Shown here: one piece after another, positions 1 through 15,000 of the stretch
How positions within the stretch are numbered: the first letter of the stretch is position 1
Layout: each line of letters begins with the position of its first letter
NCBI RefSeq assembly: GCF_001039355.2
Contig: NW_019774736.1
Span: forward strand, 822,411-886,410
DNA from: Lingula anatina
Taxonomy: Eukaryota > Brachiopoda > Lingulata > Lingulida > Lingulidae
Length of the DNA: 64,000 nucleotides
Direction of reading: 5' to 3'
Program-made: the position numbers and the translations under genes
Notes under the pieces: model-generated
What the model was told of the DNA's origin: nothing
What the model saw: only the letters and a program-made list of their open reading frames with translations
Databases searched by the model: none

Positions 1-3000
1 TAAAGGGAAGAAATGTAACACTGCCTGGCCTTCCGCCATTTATGAAACCTGCATGGAATTTGCTTCATTCACAGTAGCTTACTCCAAAAACTGCAGGCAA
101 AACATTAGGGTTTTCAGGAGCCTATTGACTGGTCATCTACGTGGCATCTTTTCACTACATTGCTTATGTAAGTGTTCAAGATTTGTATTGGCTATAACAA
201 TAACTAGTTAAATTTACTGCTGAGAAAATGAGATTAATGATTTTGAAAAAGGTCATCAGCAGAGGATTGGAACTGACCTATTCTTCTACCTGATCATAGG
301 CAGTTTCTTCATCTCTCATATGACCCTGGTTGTGGTAGATATGTATCAGTAGTTTGCTTTTGCATATCAGGTAGCATTTATGTATGGAGATCTCTGCTTG
401 GATGTTAATGCAATAGAGTTTTGAAAGCCAGTGGGAGACAAACCTTTTGAACTCAATCTGGTGGCATTTGCTTGAAAATTCTCAACATCCCATTACTCTT
501 GTCACACACATAGGAGACACAGGTGACAGGCTTGTTACTGTACTCATTTTCTGAGCTCAAATGATGGGTGCGCTTTAGGGTGAGTTGGTAATCATATCTA
601 GCATTCATGCACACATGTCACGCTTGCTCAGTCATTGCTGCTCCTGGTTGTACATAGTGGCAGCAGGCTGCAGCTGACATTAACTGGGTCAAAAAGGTAT
701 GGTGTGATCATCAGCCTCTCAGGTGAAGAACACTGTGGGGACAGACTTCTACATCAGAGGTCGTTCACAGCTTGTCAGTACCATAGAATTGATAGTAATA
801 TTGTTGGTTCTTTTCTAGCAAATTGGTAAAGTTGGTTATCATCTGTCCACTTAAGGATGTACATTATCAAGAATGTTTTAAATGGGTATGTGTTTATAGG
901 TCTTGAGAGTCAGCGAGCTAAAGTCAATTTTTGTGAAAGGATTGGGAAATGATGTTACATCTGTTCAGAACATAAAATGCATGATACGGGCTATATAGAA
1001 AATGGTCTGCACATAATGTTGACACCTGCCACCAATATTGTAGCTTCATGTATCCTTGAAAATGATGGTAAACTTAATCCTGAGCAAACCTTTGGCTTTC
1101 ATTTTGTTGTTAGGTCATGAAAAGCCAAATTTCTATATAAAGTAGTGAGTGTAGAATTTTGTGAGATTTTCTTGTTGTTTCAGTACTGTTTGGTTAAAGA
1201 AAAAATATATATTATGAATATTAGTACTTATTCCACTTTATAGCGATTTTGAAAATCCATTGTGTAGTTGCGTACTTATGGTGGTAGTCGAACAAAGAAG
1301 AGTCTTGTTTTTTTATGGAAATTTCAAACAAATTTTTTTTTTAAATTCATACATCTAATTACTGCATCAGTCTCTTGTCATGGTTGGTTCCACATCATAG
1401 TCTCCTTGATCTTATCATAGAGACTGAAGCAACTGAATGCACAATTATGCTCCAATATAGTAGCCTGCAGTCAGAAAGACATATAAGCCCTTTAAGTGGA
1501 TTGCCACATCAAAATGATTAAACTATCGGAATAAATCTTTATTATTCCCATTGACTGCTCAATAATAAAATCTCAATACTGATCATGACTGGGACCCACA
1601 CTCATGTAGGCCAAGTGAGGAAATCAACAGGATTGAAGGTAAATATTAGTTGAAAGGAACAGATCTTAGGTGAACCAACATACAACGTAATCAGCTAAAG
1701 TGACAGGGAGAATAGAAAGCTGATCAACTCATTTGATTTCAGGGGAAATATTGTGCAACATTAACACACTGAAGTTGAATTATAAAGTATAGTGCCGCCA
1801 GTCCATTTAGGGGTGCTTTGTTCAAAATACATTGTGTCTGCTTACTACCTTTAGCAACTGTTATTTTTACATGAAATTTACTTCTTGAGCTTGATTGCAA
1901 GTGTGTGAAATTGTAAGCGCTTGGCGTTATTGTGTGGAACAAAGACGTGTGCAAACTAGTGGCAAGGAAAGTGCTGATAAAATTACATGACTTGCTCGCA
2001 ATTCACATTGACTGAGCAAGAGCCTATTTGATTATTAAAATGAGATTGTGTTGTGACTGCAAACACCAAATTTACAAAGCTTTTCACAAGTTTTGAAATG
2101 CCTGTGCAAAAAGCTAAAAGGTAGGTGAGTGAACACACAAGGAGAGAACATAATGTATATGGAGGCACACAGACTCCCTTAGCTTTTGGAATTAAATCAA
2201 ACAGGCCAGAAACGGGAGATTACTTGTTCACAGACTTGGTGTACTATTTCAGACTCAAAACCGAGTGCAAGTTACCAATGAAGTTGCCCAAGAACTACCA
2301 GTGAACAGAAGAAGGCAGGACGTAGAACTGGGAAGTACAGACATCTAGGAAACACAAGTAACAAAGGTCAGTAGTTAGTTCATTGAAGAAAAAAAATATG
2401 ATTTTGAATATGATGTATAATATTAAATTTGATTTGTCTATAGTATGCCTAGACAAAAAAATACAGAAGGCCAAATGCATTATGCGGCTGTATAGTTACA
2501 AGTCCAGAATACTTTTTATTGATCTCCTTTTTTTTATGGGACTGTGAGTCATAAAAATGCACTGTACACTTGATCAAGACATTTAGCAGTTGAGAGATTT
2601 TGCTCACTTGCTTTGCCCAAATCAAGATATACATTTCTTTTTCTCATAGCAATGATTCCATAGCCTTTGTAGCAGTCATAAAATGATACTCAAAAAAATA
2701 TTGATAAAAAGGCGGTTCATTTTTCAGCATGACAGGTTTATTGTCCTGCATTGTAAAGCCTGGTATACTTTTGATAACCCAAGTAGCAAACATGATCGGT
2801 TGGTTTTAAAGTGAGCTTGTGCACAAAATGTTTTTAAAAGTGGAACACAGCCATTTTTTTAAAATACAAGTCTCTTTATTTATAACCAAAGTATTTACAA
2901 CATCATTGATATTATTTTGTTTTGATAAAGATTACTTGTTCCACATAAGTCAATCATGTTTAAGCCATATTGTCTAAACAATTGCCACACATGGAAAAAA

Positions 3001-6000
3001 ACTAGGTCCTTACTTGCATTTCTCGAATACAAGAATCTTGTTCTTTATTTTGACACTACTCATAAACTGCAAAGTTTCTGTGTTGATAGCATGAAGTGTT
3101 CTGATGAAACAACTCCACAAAGACATTAGCGTGGGAACTAGGGTAATGCATCATACATGACCATGAGAGCATGTCTATCTTACATCACTACAAGGAGAAA
3201 ATGCACACTTTTAATTAATCCCTGTGGAAAAAATAGAGGGAAGCCACATTAAAATCTGTGTGGGCAAATTGCAACAAAATGTTGCAAGAGTTTGATCTGT
3301 TTCAGCTGTGCTCGTAATTCATCTCATAATTACATCTGTCTGGAGCACAGATTTAAACACAGAAAAGCATTCAAGGGGATTCCTTGTGATATTTCTTAAT
3401 CTCTGAGAGCATGTCAGTCTGCTCGCCATAGGAGCCAATATATATAGAGCATAGGTTGACAGAAATGGTGTACTCGAAGACACACCTCGTGCTTTTCAGG
3501 CGTGTTGGGTTTCCACAATGTACTTAACTTTGCCCTAACACAACATTTGCCAATTTACCAAGTAGGCATTTCATCAGGAGCAGTGTAATTTGATGCAGGC
3601 AAGAAGTTCTAAAGCCACATTCCTCCCACTGAAAGGGTGTGAAGCTAGACTGAATGCTTGGACAATATGAACAAGACTTGCACATACACAGAGAGTAGTA
3701 GTAATTCACAAATGGCATTGATAAACAGTGTTGTTTACAAAGCATAAAAAGAACCTATATGATCAGCAAATTGTAGGAACAGGTGGAGCTCCTGTGTGCA
3801 GTTGAATTTCTAGTTCTTTAAACATGGCTTCATGTTACCTAGCCATGGATTTTTTTCGGGTTTTGCTGGCATTGAAGTGACCATGCATTGGCATTGTTCT
3901 TCCCTTAAAGCTTTGTTCCTTCCTTGGGCTATCTTTTGATAAAGTAAGAAAATCTTTCCAAACAGTAGGAGTCAAATGCCAGTCAGATCACAAAGCTTGC
4001 TTTGTTGACTTCTCACACTGGTCATGTTTCTTTTTATTGGGTGCAGAAATAGAATTGGAGATGGATTTATATGGTTATCACGTCTGTGACATTCTAGTGC
4101 TAAGTAAATACTGCTGCATGGGGTTGGAGAAAAGTTAGTCAGAAACAGCAGCCAGTGTAGTGCTCCAGCTTAATACATGTCCTTGCATTTGTTATAGGTA
4201 GGTGTGGTATGAGAACTGTGTCCTCTTTGGATTGTTTAGTGTGTTTGTGCTAATGGAAAATGTTGCCTGGATTTCCACATGGCCCAAGAATTAATTGGCT
4301 TGAGTTTATCCCCTTTTACAAATCTCAAGTAACCTATATATTTGTTTTGCATCAGAATCCTGTAGTAAAACAAATTTACACAGCTTCCCCCTTGGCTGGT
4401 GTGGGGATTTGGGAAATGGACTGATTATTTTTGTTGATGACCAATAGGCCTTTACTTAAACCTGGCATGATATGAAGAGCATACATACTTAATTAGTTCA
4501 ACCTTTCAATTAACAATATCACCACTGTTGGAAAGTCCCAGAGGAGTTTTGGAGTTAAAAATCTATTCGTTAATCATTTAATGAATATTTAACAGTTGCC
4601 CCTTGTCCAAGTCTTGGAATATTAGGTGGTAAAGGCTGTCCTTTTATGTTGAGCTGTAATCATTGGCTCTCTAGCAGTGGGGCATTTATGCAGCAGGACA
4701 CATGGAAAAAAGACCTTAACTGTCAGGTAAAATGAGATTTGATCAGGTCAGAATGGATTATAATGCACACTTGATGGTGTTAAATAGCTGCTGATCCATT
4801 CTGTTATGCAATATGTGTGTTGATTTGCAGCTGAAGGCACTGTTGGATGGCTGATGGGCATGGCTGGCCTGATGAAATGATCAGTTATTGTTTTCTTGAT
4901 AGGAGGTATGAAGCATTAAAGGGAGTGGGGCCTCCATATGATAATGTGTAAGAAAAGATAAAGCACAGGTGGAATATGAGCAGTTGATAGTTATGCATGG
5001 CAATTTATGCCTCGAGTGTGGAATAGAAGGGATTATATGATATATGAGGTAAGGTATAGAGAAGATGGGAGATATGTATCTGCCGAAACAGGAGGCATTT
5101 TGTGATGTGCACCCCTGCATATGAATGAATTAATTTTCCAGTCATGTTAGTATGAAGAAAGGTACTTCTGTGCGTGCACTTTAATTTATACTCAGTTTAG
5201 CCATTACCGCTTTTATCTTCAATACAAAAACAGCCATTATACTGAAATCACCTTTCTAGTCAAGTTGTGAAAGCTTAAGGTAGAGTTAACTGTCATGGCA
5301 GAACATCTTATTAAGGTTTCTAACCATGAATAGGAAGATATCCAATCCCTCGGTTGTCCCGCTTATTAACCACCTTGACTTAAAATGAGGCTAAAGACAA
5401 TTTCAGTGTTTTTCACTTTTGAAAATGGTAAAAGCCAGCAATGAATTTGGTGACCAACAGCATAATCCCATTTATCATACTAACACTGACTTTTTTGTTG
5501 AACATGATAATATTTATGCCAACAACCCATAGAAAGAATAATAAAATTAACTTCCATTTTATATCCAAACTATATGAAAAGTCCATTTTATTTGATCTTA
5601 TGTGCTGTAATCCTGTCTTTGCAACTTGTTGTAAAGTAAGCAAGGTCAAGCTTCAAATTTAATGACTTGTAAATTGGTTCTTATAGGGCAAAGAAAGCAG
5701 CCCTTTTTCTAGATTTATTAAATATAAATAAAGCAATTTTTCGGACCAATTAGCATTACATGCAGTGTTTTAGCCATCTCATTCAAAATTAGAAAAGAAT
5801 AAAAAAATAAAAAAATAAATTTGAAATCTGAAGTGTAGGCTTTCTGTGGAATGATATAGTAAATTTACGGTACCAAGCACATTTTTAAGTACTGGTTTTG
5901 TAGGAGGACTTTCTTGAAGGGACGTCACTGGATGGAAGCTGATATTTAGAATAGAAAATGTAATAAAGATCGGTATTGATTCAGTAGTTCTGGTCAATTA

Positions 6001-9000
6001 TCCATAATTATTACTTTAAAATGATACAGAAATTTAGATGAATAACTTGTCTATAATACAAAAACTCATTGATTTTTGGTAGCAAATTGCAAATTTATAC
6101 TTGCCAGAGCCTGTTTTTGACACGGACTAGACAAACTTCAAGATCAAAGGGCCAGAGTACAAGTAATATATCTGACCTGTTTGTTGAACATAAAAAAAAG
6201 TATTTATCAAGGTCACCAAAACATCAACTTGTCAGATAAGGCACCATTTTGTCTGAGCTTTTGCCAACTTGTGACATTGTGTATTGCAGACTTTTTATTG
6301 TATTTCGATGAAAATTTACAATTTAACACAGGCTGGTTTTTGCAATTGTATTTTATTTGTTAATTTAGTTTTTTGTTTCTCTATTGATCGAGTAAAGTAC
6401 ACAGTGGATTAGTATTTGACATCGTCTCCACACATGTGCCTACCATTGATCTAAATGCTCTGTCATACTTATTTTTTTCGTGGTAACAAGTTCCAGATGT
6501 TGAATGTATATAAAGGTTGGATAAAAATAATTCAATGTTTTATTTGATAGCAAAAAATTTTCCATGATACATTACAGTTCTATCATTGCACCAGAATAAT
6601 TGTTTTGTTTTTTTTGAGTTTCTATAATTTCCATGATGTAACATTAGGTACCAGCATCCCTGAATGGGTATTTGGATCATGACCAGTGCAAAAAATGATA
6701 ACAAACACATGATGAATATGAGGTCACAGCTTTGCAGGGTGTCAAATCATGAGTGAAGCTTTTAGCAAATCCATTAGATTTTACATTGGAAACATGTTCT
6801 GTTTTCATGAAGAATTCCATTTGTGCGTAATGGCGTCCCCTCTGGCTGTGGAGAATGATTTTTTCTCTATTGCAAATGCTCTTCATTGGTTTCTGCCACT
6901 AATTAAGCAGTGTTTCAAAGCTCAATCGCACCCAATCTCCGTCCTAGGCATTGTAGGGTTCAGTTTGGCAGGTTAAATTTTAGCCGAATGACTTTCTGGA
7001 GTAACCTTGGTTTAATAAAAAAATAACCAATTTAATACAGTGCAAGCATATGGTTTGCATTTTTGTAGGCAGATAAGGGAACTACATATATATCCATCAG
7101 GTTGTGTAGGCCAAGTGACATAATATACTTGTAAAAAGAACCCTGTTAAGAGATCTGGTTTGTTTTTGTTGACTGAGTAGAAGGTAGACTTGTTTAAAGA
7201 AAGATAAAGCTTCATCAGGAAAGGTAGGTACAATTTGACAAGGTGAAAGGCTATATCTGATCTCCTTTAGAAAATGTAAGGGTGCCATAATATAACTTCT
7301 GTTCAATGTCACTCATGGTAAAACAGCAGTCTTCATGGTTGAGACTTCGCAATGCTTTTTTCAGCTTTGACCTCAGATCTGAAGAGTCATTGTAGCAATT
7401 GTAAGTGCATTAGCACACACATTCACTTACACACTCAAAGTAAGTGCACTCTATGTGCAGAAACATTGTTTTTGGTTGAATAATTTTAACAACCTCGTCT
7501 GAACAGACAAGTCAAAGTTAGTTCTGCGCTGCTTGGCTTAACTGCATTTTTGATGAGCTGCTCGAGCAACATTAAGTATTATTTATTGGTGGCCTCCTGT
7601 GTAGTCTGATGTCAAGAGCTGCTGGGTTATGTGAAGTTTGTGTCCTTCCCAGTGGTGTGTGAGACCTTTACTGGAGAGGTGCAAACACTGGAGCTGTAAA
7701 GGGCAAACCCTCATTATCAAGAGGAAGAACTTGTCACCTGTGACGTAAGGGCGTATCAGACATATATCCCGGTGTGAAGGCAAGTAGAATAGCTGCTTTA
7801 AACTAAGAGATCTTGACTTTTTGTTATTTGTTAACATTCCATGCTTGTATAATATGCCTTTTTTGTAGTATGTAGCTGACACATTCATGATAGTGTGGAT
7901 GTTATTTTCATCTTTTTTCTAATGCCAGATACATGTGAACTCCTTCAGTAGGACCTTCCTAGAATCCCGATAATTGATTATCAGTGGAAAAATAGGTCAT
8001 TGGAGTGGAATTTGTCCTATAAATGTCCCAATATAGAAGTTAGAATATGTACTGTTTGTGTTAATTCAGTAGTTCAGACATGTTTTTAAGGATAAACCAG
8101 TTGTACGAAGTGGATTGTAAATACAGTAGTGACGTGTTATATTCGGTATAGTGTGTAGAAGTACACAGCAGGTGAGTGGGTCAGAATTCCTTGCAGGTAG
8201 GTCTAACAGCTTACAGGTATTCCTGTTTTTTCGTGTGTATGTCTCTTGAGTTTAAGTAAAATATGTGACATATAGTAGTTGGTTATGGGCATTGTTTAGG
8301 AAGTACAAAAAAGAAAGAAAAACAGACAGATGAAAATATATAACTTGGTTGGTGATCACCTGGTTTTCATTAATATCAGTAAATAAGTCACTGTAATTTT
8401 GTATCAAAAGTGAGGAAGGTGGTGTTCAAGCTTGTCCTCCCTTGTCTTTGGTACTTAAAATAATAAATGTCAGTTGATGCCAAGGGGCATTGTTGGCAAC
8501 AGTGCCTGCTGTGTAGAACATGGCCTATCCTGACCTTAGAGCTGGTGATACAAGGTTTGGCCTTACTTTTGCTGAAGTATGTACATCAGGTCAACGGCCA
8601 CTGCCACTCTACTCACTACTGCCTGGACAGGGTCAAAAGGTTCTTATACCTCTCAGTGCCGGATGATGGATGATTTGGGAAACTTAAGAAAGAATTTCTG
8701 ATTGAACCTCTGCCTTGTGAGATTTAACTGTAATTACGTGAGGTCATTTTGTGATTGTATTAAATGAAACATCGTGCAAATGTTACTTTCTATTACATTT
8801 TTTTATTTTCATGTTCATTTTTGTCTCAATTTTTCATCTGCTATACATATTGGTCTATTCTGGCCTCTTTGATGGATGGATGTCTCCCTCTTCTGATTTT
8901 TTTGTGGATTTGGAGAGTTGGGTGAAAAGTCACCAACTTAACAACTTGAATTTGTAGATGCTTTTACATGAAAAAGGAAATACTTAACATTGATAATGAA

Positions 9001-12000
9001 TGAAAATATTTGAATTCTTTAAGACCTAATAATAAATTACTCAAATAGCACAGGCCCAGCAGTGTCATCTGCTCTGTTTCAATATAAATTCTGCCCTCAC
9101 AACAGAATCATTTCAATTAATTGATTAAGGACCAGCAAAATGTGGGAGGGCATAATATTTTATGATGGTGTATTATTTTTATGTGAAAGTAAGGATAAAT
9201 GAGCTTGAAATTTCGTTGAATATTTTAAGGTCATATGTTTTTATTGATGAAGGTATGCCTTTTAGTGTTATCAGTAAGAAATGAGATAGCTGGTGAGAGG
9301 AGGGTTATATATTGGTGTCACCCTGTGCACAGGGCAGATTTCGCAGGCATGAAATGAATATATACAAATAGAAGAATCCACCCCGAGAAATTGAAAAAAA
9401 AAAAACTAATTTTATTTTTATATTTTAAGTGCTTAATGAAATGTTTTAAGTTTCTGTTAGGATGAAAGGTTGTCAAAATTTTGTTTCAGTGAATTTGAAT
9501 TTTTTTAAATTTTGTTTTAGGAACAGTAACTAGTTTTAGGTGATCCACTTTGTACTTTTTTTACACATTTACCATTCACATGTATTTTGATAAGAACTGT
9601 TCTGTTTATCAATGTTCTTGTATTTGAAATGGATAAAGGACACATTTCTTTCATCCCCAAGTTGAACTTTACTTCCAGATCCATTATCAAATTGAAACAT
9701 TCTATGTGTAACCAAAAACAAAAACAAAATATCACTTGTACTGTTCTACCCTCCCTAAGGTTTATTTTTACTTCTGTTCCTATCTTTCACTGTTCAAGAT
9801 AGTTAAGATGAGGCACAGCTCCTCCATTCCTTTTTTGAGTCATGGGGAAGTAAATTAATGTAATGGTTAAAAGACATTTGGAACAGACCTACTGTGCAAT
9901 GACCTTAGGACAAAATCCACTATGGTGGAAAAAACACAGCAACAGCTTAAAGCATGTCTGTAAATTTGATTCCAATTCCATATAAAACATCTGATTGGAG
10001 TTGTTTCGGAACAGAAGACAAAGAATAAATAGAGCATTTGATTCATTATTTTCCAGTATATAGTATACAAATGAAAACAGAATGGAAACTCAGATATACA
10101 ATTACATTACACAAAGTGTAAATTCTGAAATCAATGTGTGTCAGAAATGCATGGTAAAACTATGGATCAAAGCAAACATAAATTGTATGTCTTTGATGAA
10201 TGATTTGCCCACATGTCTTTTGGTATAATAATTTAAAAAAAATAGAATCAAAAACAGGACTATATAGAGAAATGGCAAACACTCACAAAGTCTCTCAATA
10301 CTGAAATCATATTTCTATAAAGTCTTGGTGAGCATAGCAGCCAAGTTGCCTTTTACCCAGATCTTGTAAGCTCTAATTATAAACTTTCTATAAAAAGAAG
10401 GTTGTAGTACAGAAGTTGTTGATGCTTACAAAGTGATGTTGATTGGCAGTGTACTTTAATCTAGGAGTGGAGTTCCACGATATTAGTTTCTTGCCTGAAA
10501 TAAGTAAATAATCACAGTAGGGTATTTCTAAGAAAATATTCTTTCCTGCATGTCATTGAAAGCTGCCATAATTCTGGAAATTGCTTTTAAGAAAGCTTTT
10601 CATAATCTTCTTAAAAAAGTACATTGTAAATTTTATTAAACTGATTATTTTCTTCTTCTCATGTACTTTAAGTTGTTCTATCATTTGTGTTTAGTAATTT
10701 CATTAATATTTTCGCGGAAATTGAAGTATGCAACTCAGGAATGTTCTTTCTCTCTCTCTCTACTAAGAATCCAAGTGTTTTCAGATAAAACCCGTCCCTA
10801 TGGGACTGACAGCACAAGCATGATGTTTTAAAAACATGCAGCAAAGAAAATATATTTTCTATGCATGAGAAGTCTGACAGAAGCTTGATGTCTTCCAGAT
10901 ACTAAAGTTGTAAAAGTTAACATAGCATGCTGAAGGGTCTCCAAGAGCAAAGGCTAGATAGTGGATGCATGTGTATGTGTGCATGTGTGCGTCATTGCAA
11001 ACCTTTTTTCATTGCACAATTGCTTGCTATTAATCATACAAGGTAACCCAATAATGCTACTTTATATTTAGTGCTTTGCAGCTGTTCGGCTAAAGAGTGG
11101 AGTTCTGAATGTTAGGATTAAGCAGTATTGAGTTTTACCATATGAAAGGTTACAGTACTATTATAACAAAAAATAGCAAATTTTAATTTTCCCATTGTCA
11201 AAAATTGTACATAAATACATTGTACTATAGAATTAGGTTACTAGTACCTGAACCCTCATGCGTTCTGAAAAATTGAAAGTCACTTGCTTTTTCATGTACA
11301 GGGAATCTTTTTTTCTGTGGTGTACATTTGATTAGGCCAAAATATTTCAATTTCAGAAGTACCTGACAATAAATGCAAGTTGTACACTTAGAGGAAGGAA
11401 TGGTATTCAAACCAAAAGAAGCCTGTAATGATAAGAATTTGATTGTAATATATGCTTGCCTTATACTGAAATTTCAAGTAAATTAGAAGATGTGTCCATT
11501 TGACAATCACAAGTGCCTCAAGATACCCATTTTAGTTGCAGCAGTACTGTAACATACTTATTATTATTATAAATACGGTTCCCTTATTTGTTCAAGATCT
11601 GTCCATACTTTATAAGGAGAGTGACAGTCTGTTAATACCTAGAGAACAACCCTGAGATAACTCTCCAGGTATGCCTCATTTAACATACCTGATGAGATGT
11701 GTATGTGGTGAAGTTAAATGTTCTGTGTCGGGTGGTGGCTCCTATCTTAGCTCTGTAGATAGGGACGTCTGCTTGATTTCTATTTTTAACCCTCTCTGGA
11801 TTTACATTTTACATCAATGATTATCAAATTATGCATTGTCTCTTTGTCTAGAAAACTGTATTAGAGAAGTAGAGAATGAATTAGTGACTTCCACTTTTAT
11901 TTACCTTATAGGTTAGGGGCTCCAGAAATAACAAGAACTTTTTTCTGAGAAACGAAGCTTTCAGACAACTGTCAGTGCTATTGGACTTGGTGAATACCAC

Positions 12001-15000
12001 CTGCTCTCCTTGAAAAAATTATAGTAAGTAATCACCTCAAATGATTGAATGATTATGATATTTTACTGCCTATGAAGTGAAACCCTTATTTCTTCTCAAG
12101 GTACACCCTCTCTTTGTTTGGCTCAGGCTGGCAGACAAATCACATTTAATTTGAGTGGAGTGAAGCAAGTAAGCAGTGCCATTTCAGTTCACTAACTTTC
12201 AAAATTAAAGTGAATGTCTAGAACAGGTGTGCACTTGCTGAACATTCTATGTACTGCAGAGAAGGAGCAGACTGGGTCACATAGTATATTTAGATATAGG
12301 CAGGCATGATGGCAATATGTATTGAACAGGGTTCAGTCTCCCTTGCGCCTGTGCTGTGGCTGTTTCTTTATTTATTACCTTATATTGGTATTATGTAACC
12401 TGACAAGGCTCAATATTCACATGTTATTGAGTATGTCTTTTTGGAGCTGAGAGTTGTGCTAGTTGAACAATATACCCCAACTAAAGCATTGCTTGTTATG
12501 GATCTCATCTGCAGCATTTACCCATTATTTTATTCATGGCCACCAGAGGGAGGCAGCACAGCTGTTGTACAGTGAATGAAATGTCTGCTGTTTGTAAACA
12601 TGTGAATCATGCTTGTTTCATGTAAAGAATCACCAAGTGCAAGCAAAGAGGGGATATCCTAGTCTTGTAGCAAAGGTCAAAGAGTGAACAATTCTGCTCT
12701 ACCTGGCATCTTGCATTACGATGATGCTGTGGACACTGAAATATAAAATTCAAAGCCCAGGAAGAGCTGCTTCTGTGATAATGAAATATATCAGCCTGCT
12801 GATATTATATTTAACTGATCATGTCCTTGGTAACAATTTGCAAGAAGTGTTTTTGTCTTTGAAGTATGGTTCCAGTAAGGCTGCACATCCAGTCTCTCAC
12901 TGTTAACCATTATCCATGTGAAAAGTATATGTTTAATCTCATGAGCTTCAAATGTATCTGTCTGAATTTTCAATGATTGATAACATTCCTTTTTTGCTTT
13001 GATATTAGTTTCTTGACACAAGGCCATTGCTGTCTTATGAAATGAAATTATAAAGTGGGAAGATGAAAATCTGGTTGAAATGAAGAAGCAAATGCCAAGA
13101 AATAAAATTTCAGATTATAGGAGAATTTTCATACACATGCAGTGAACTGGAACAGTTGTATTAAAACTTAATAGCAGTGAAAATTTAAAGAACATCTGGG
13201 ACATGCCAAACATGATTTTCTCTTGATATGTCTGTAGTTAGATTTTTCATTGTGTTATTGATTCATTTTCCTATAATTTCTTCAGATATGATTTATTTAT
13301 TCCTTGATCATGCCACCAGGAAGAAACACATATTTGTGTTTGTCGTCATAAAGTCAATAGAATCATGAAGTCATATTTCTCTCAGCTTGATATGATTCAT
13401 TGCCAGTGTTAACACAAGTATTGACCACTTGCATACTTAATGATCCATAATAAGAGTTGCTGGGACAATATGGGTAGAATTAGGCCCATCCTAAATATAA
13501 TCTTCTGTTATTTCAGTAGAACTCCAATATCCTCTTTCTTAGCCCACATAAACTGTTTTGATCACAATTTCAAGTCTCGTATTGAGAGCAGTATTGGCCA
13601 TGAATACTGTAGATGTGTTATTTCAGTAGTTTTAGAGCAGTACCCCCCAAGTAAAAGGAATGAAATATATAAGAGTTTAAACCTTTGAAGCATAGTAAAA
13701 AGCAAACAAACATTTCACCCCTCTGAAAAGGCTGCATTTCTATGAACCCAGCACTTGTGCTAGCTTTTGTGCCCAAAGCCTTCACACACCTTAGTCCCCT
13801 GTTGCTGGGGCATGCACACAAAGAATGGGTATTGTGAGGAGGAGAAAGTAGTCATTACAAGCTAGGGGAATGGTTTGAAAGGCAGGTGCTTGAAGCTAGC
13901 CATGTGAAAACAGCATAAACAGAGAGGTAGAACAGGAGTTCTGTGTCACAAGCATACACCTTCCCACCCTTTGTGTAGTGTGGGCCCTTTCTGATCAGCA
14001 TGGATGAATCACTGGGGATATTTGATATTCTAGGCAGGCAGGGGAGTGCTGCCACCGAAAAATTTTGTATTGATAAAATCTTGTTGTATTGGTCTCAGCA
14101 TTGGGTTGGCGACAGTAGTGGAGACGATATAATAGTTTCAGTGGGTGCGGGGACTCTGAGCTTATTGTGAAAAGTTTCCCTGATCTCCTGGTTTTGTTAT
14201 GACTGATCAAATTCCGGATTGGAAATGGCAAAAGAAAAAAAAGGAATATAACATATGAGGTCCCAAAATAATATTCAGAAATGGTTGAATATTTGCCGTG
14301 CATGCTGATATTTACACGGGCTGATTTCTCTAGAGCTTCAACATTTGTTAAGACAAGGCTATTTGAACATCATGCTTGGCTTCTATGAATAATAGGAAGA
14401 TAGATGGTTTTAATCTGACTGAAAATCTCTCCCACAATACGTCTTATTCAGTCAACACAGAAATGTCATTATGAGTAGCTTCCCTTCCGGCAAAGAATCA
14501 ATGCACAGGGAAAACTACTGCAGCTTAGCTATGTGAAGTAGATTTGTTTAACGGTGTGATGTATGGATGCGATTATGGCCACAAACTAGAATCAGAATAG
14601 CCATCAAATGGAGATGCTATTTGCACAAGGCTTGAGTATATCACTTCCATAGGCAAGGTGTGCTTTGTTAGACTTGCATTCATTTGAGGCATTGAATCCC
14701 ACAGCTGGGGGTAATTGAACAGAGGTGTAGACCCTGTGTCCAATGAGAAATAAAATAATCAAACACTGGTGACCAAAATTAAATCGGATGCCAATACCTG
14801 GCACATCTTATGATGAAAAGCTTACTTAAACTATTCCACATAGTAAGCTGGGATGAATGTTGTGAAGCACTTGTGGTGCCAGATATGCTCCATGTGAAAT
14901 GGGGAAAAATTACTTAACACCATGCATTACATATTGTATGGACATTTTAGTTTACTCTTGTGATCAAGGATAAATACTTAATAAAGTTTTTGTCAAAAGC

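Noticed and set aside
7583-7888. 101-codon frame on the minus strand
   Set aside because: Isolated, no recognisable family, no splice or promoter support; length is within chance for this much AT-rich sequence.
13995-14303. 102-codon frame on the minus strand
   Set aside because: Same reasons; no conserved motif and no supporting signals.
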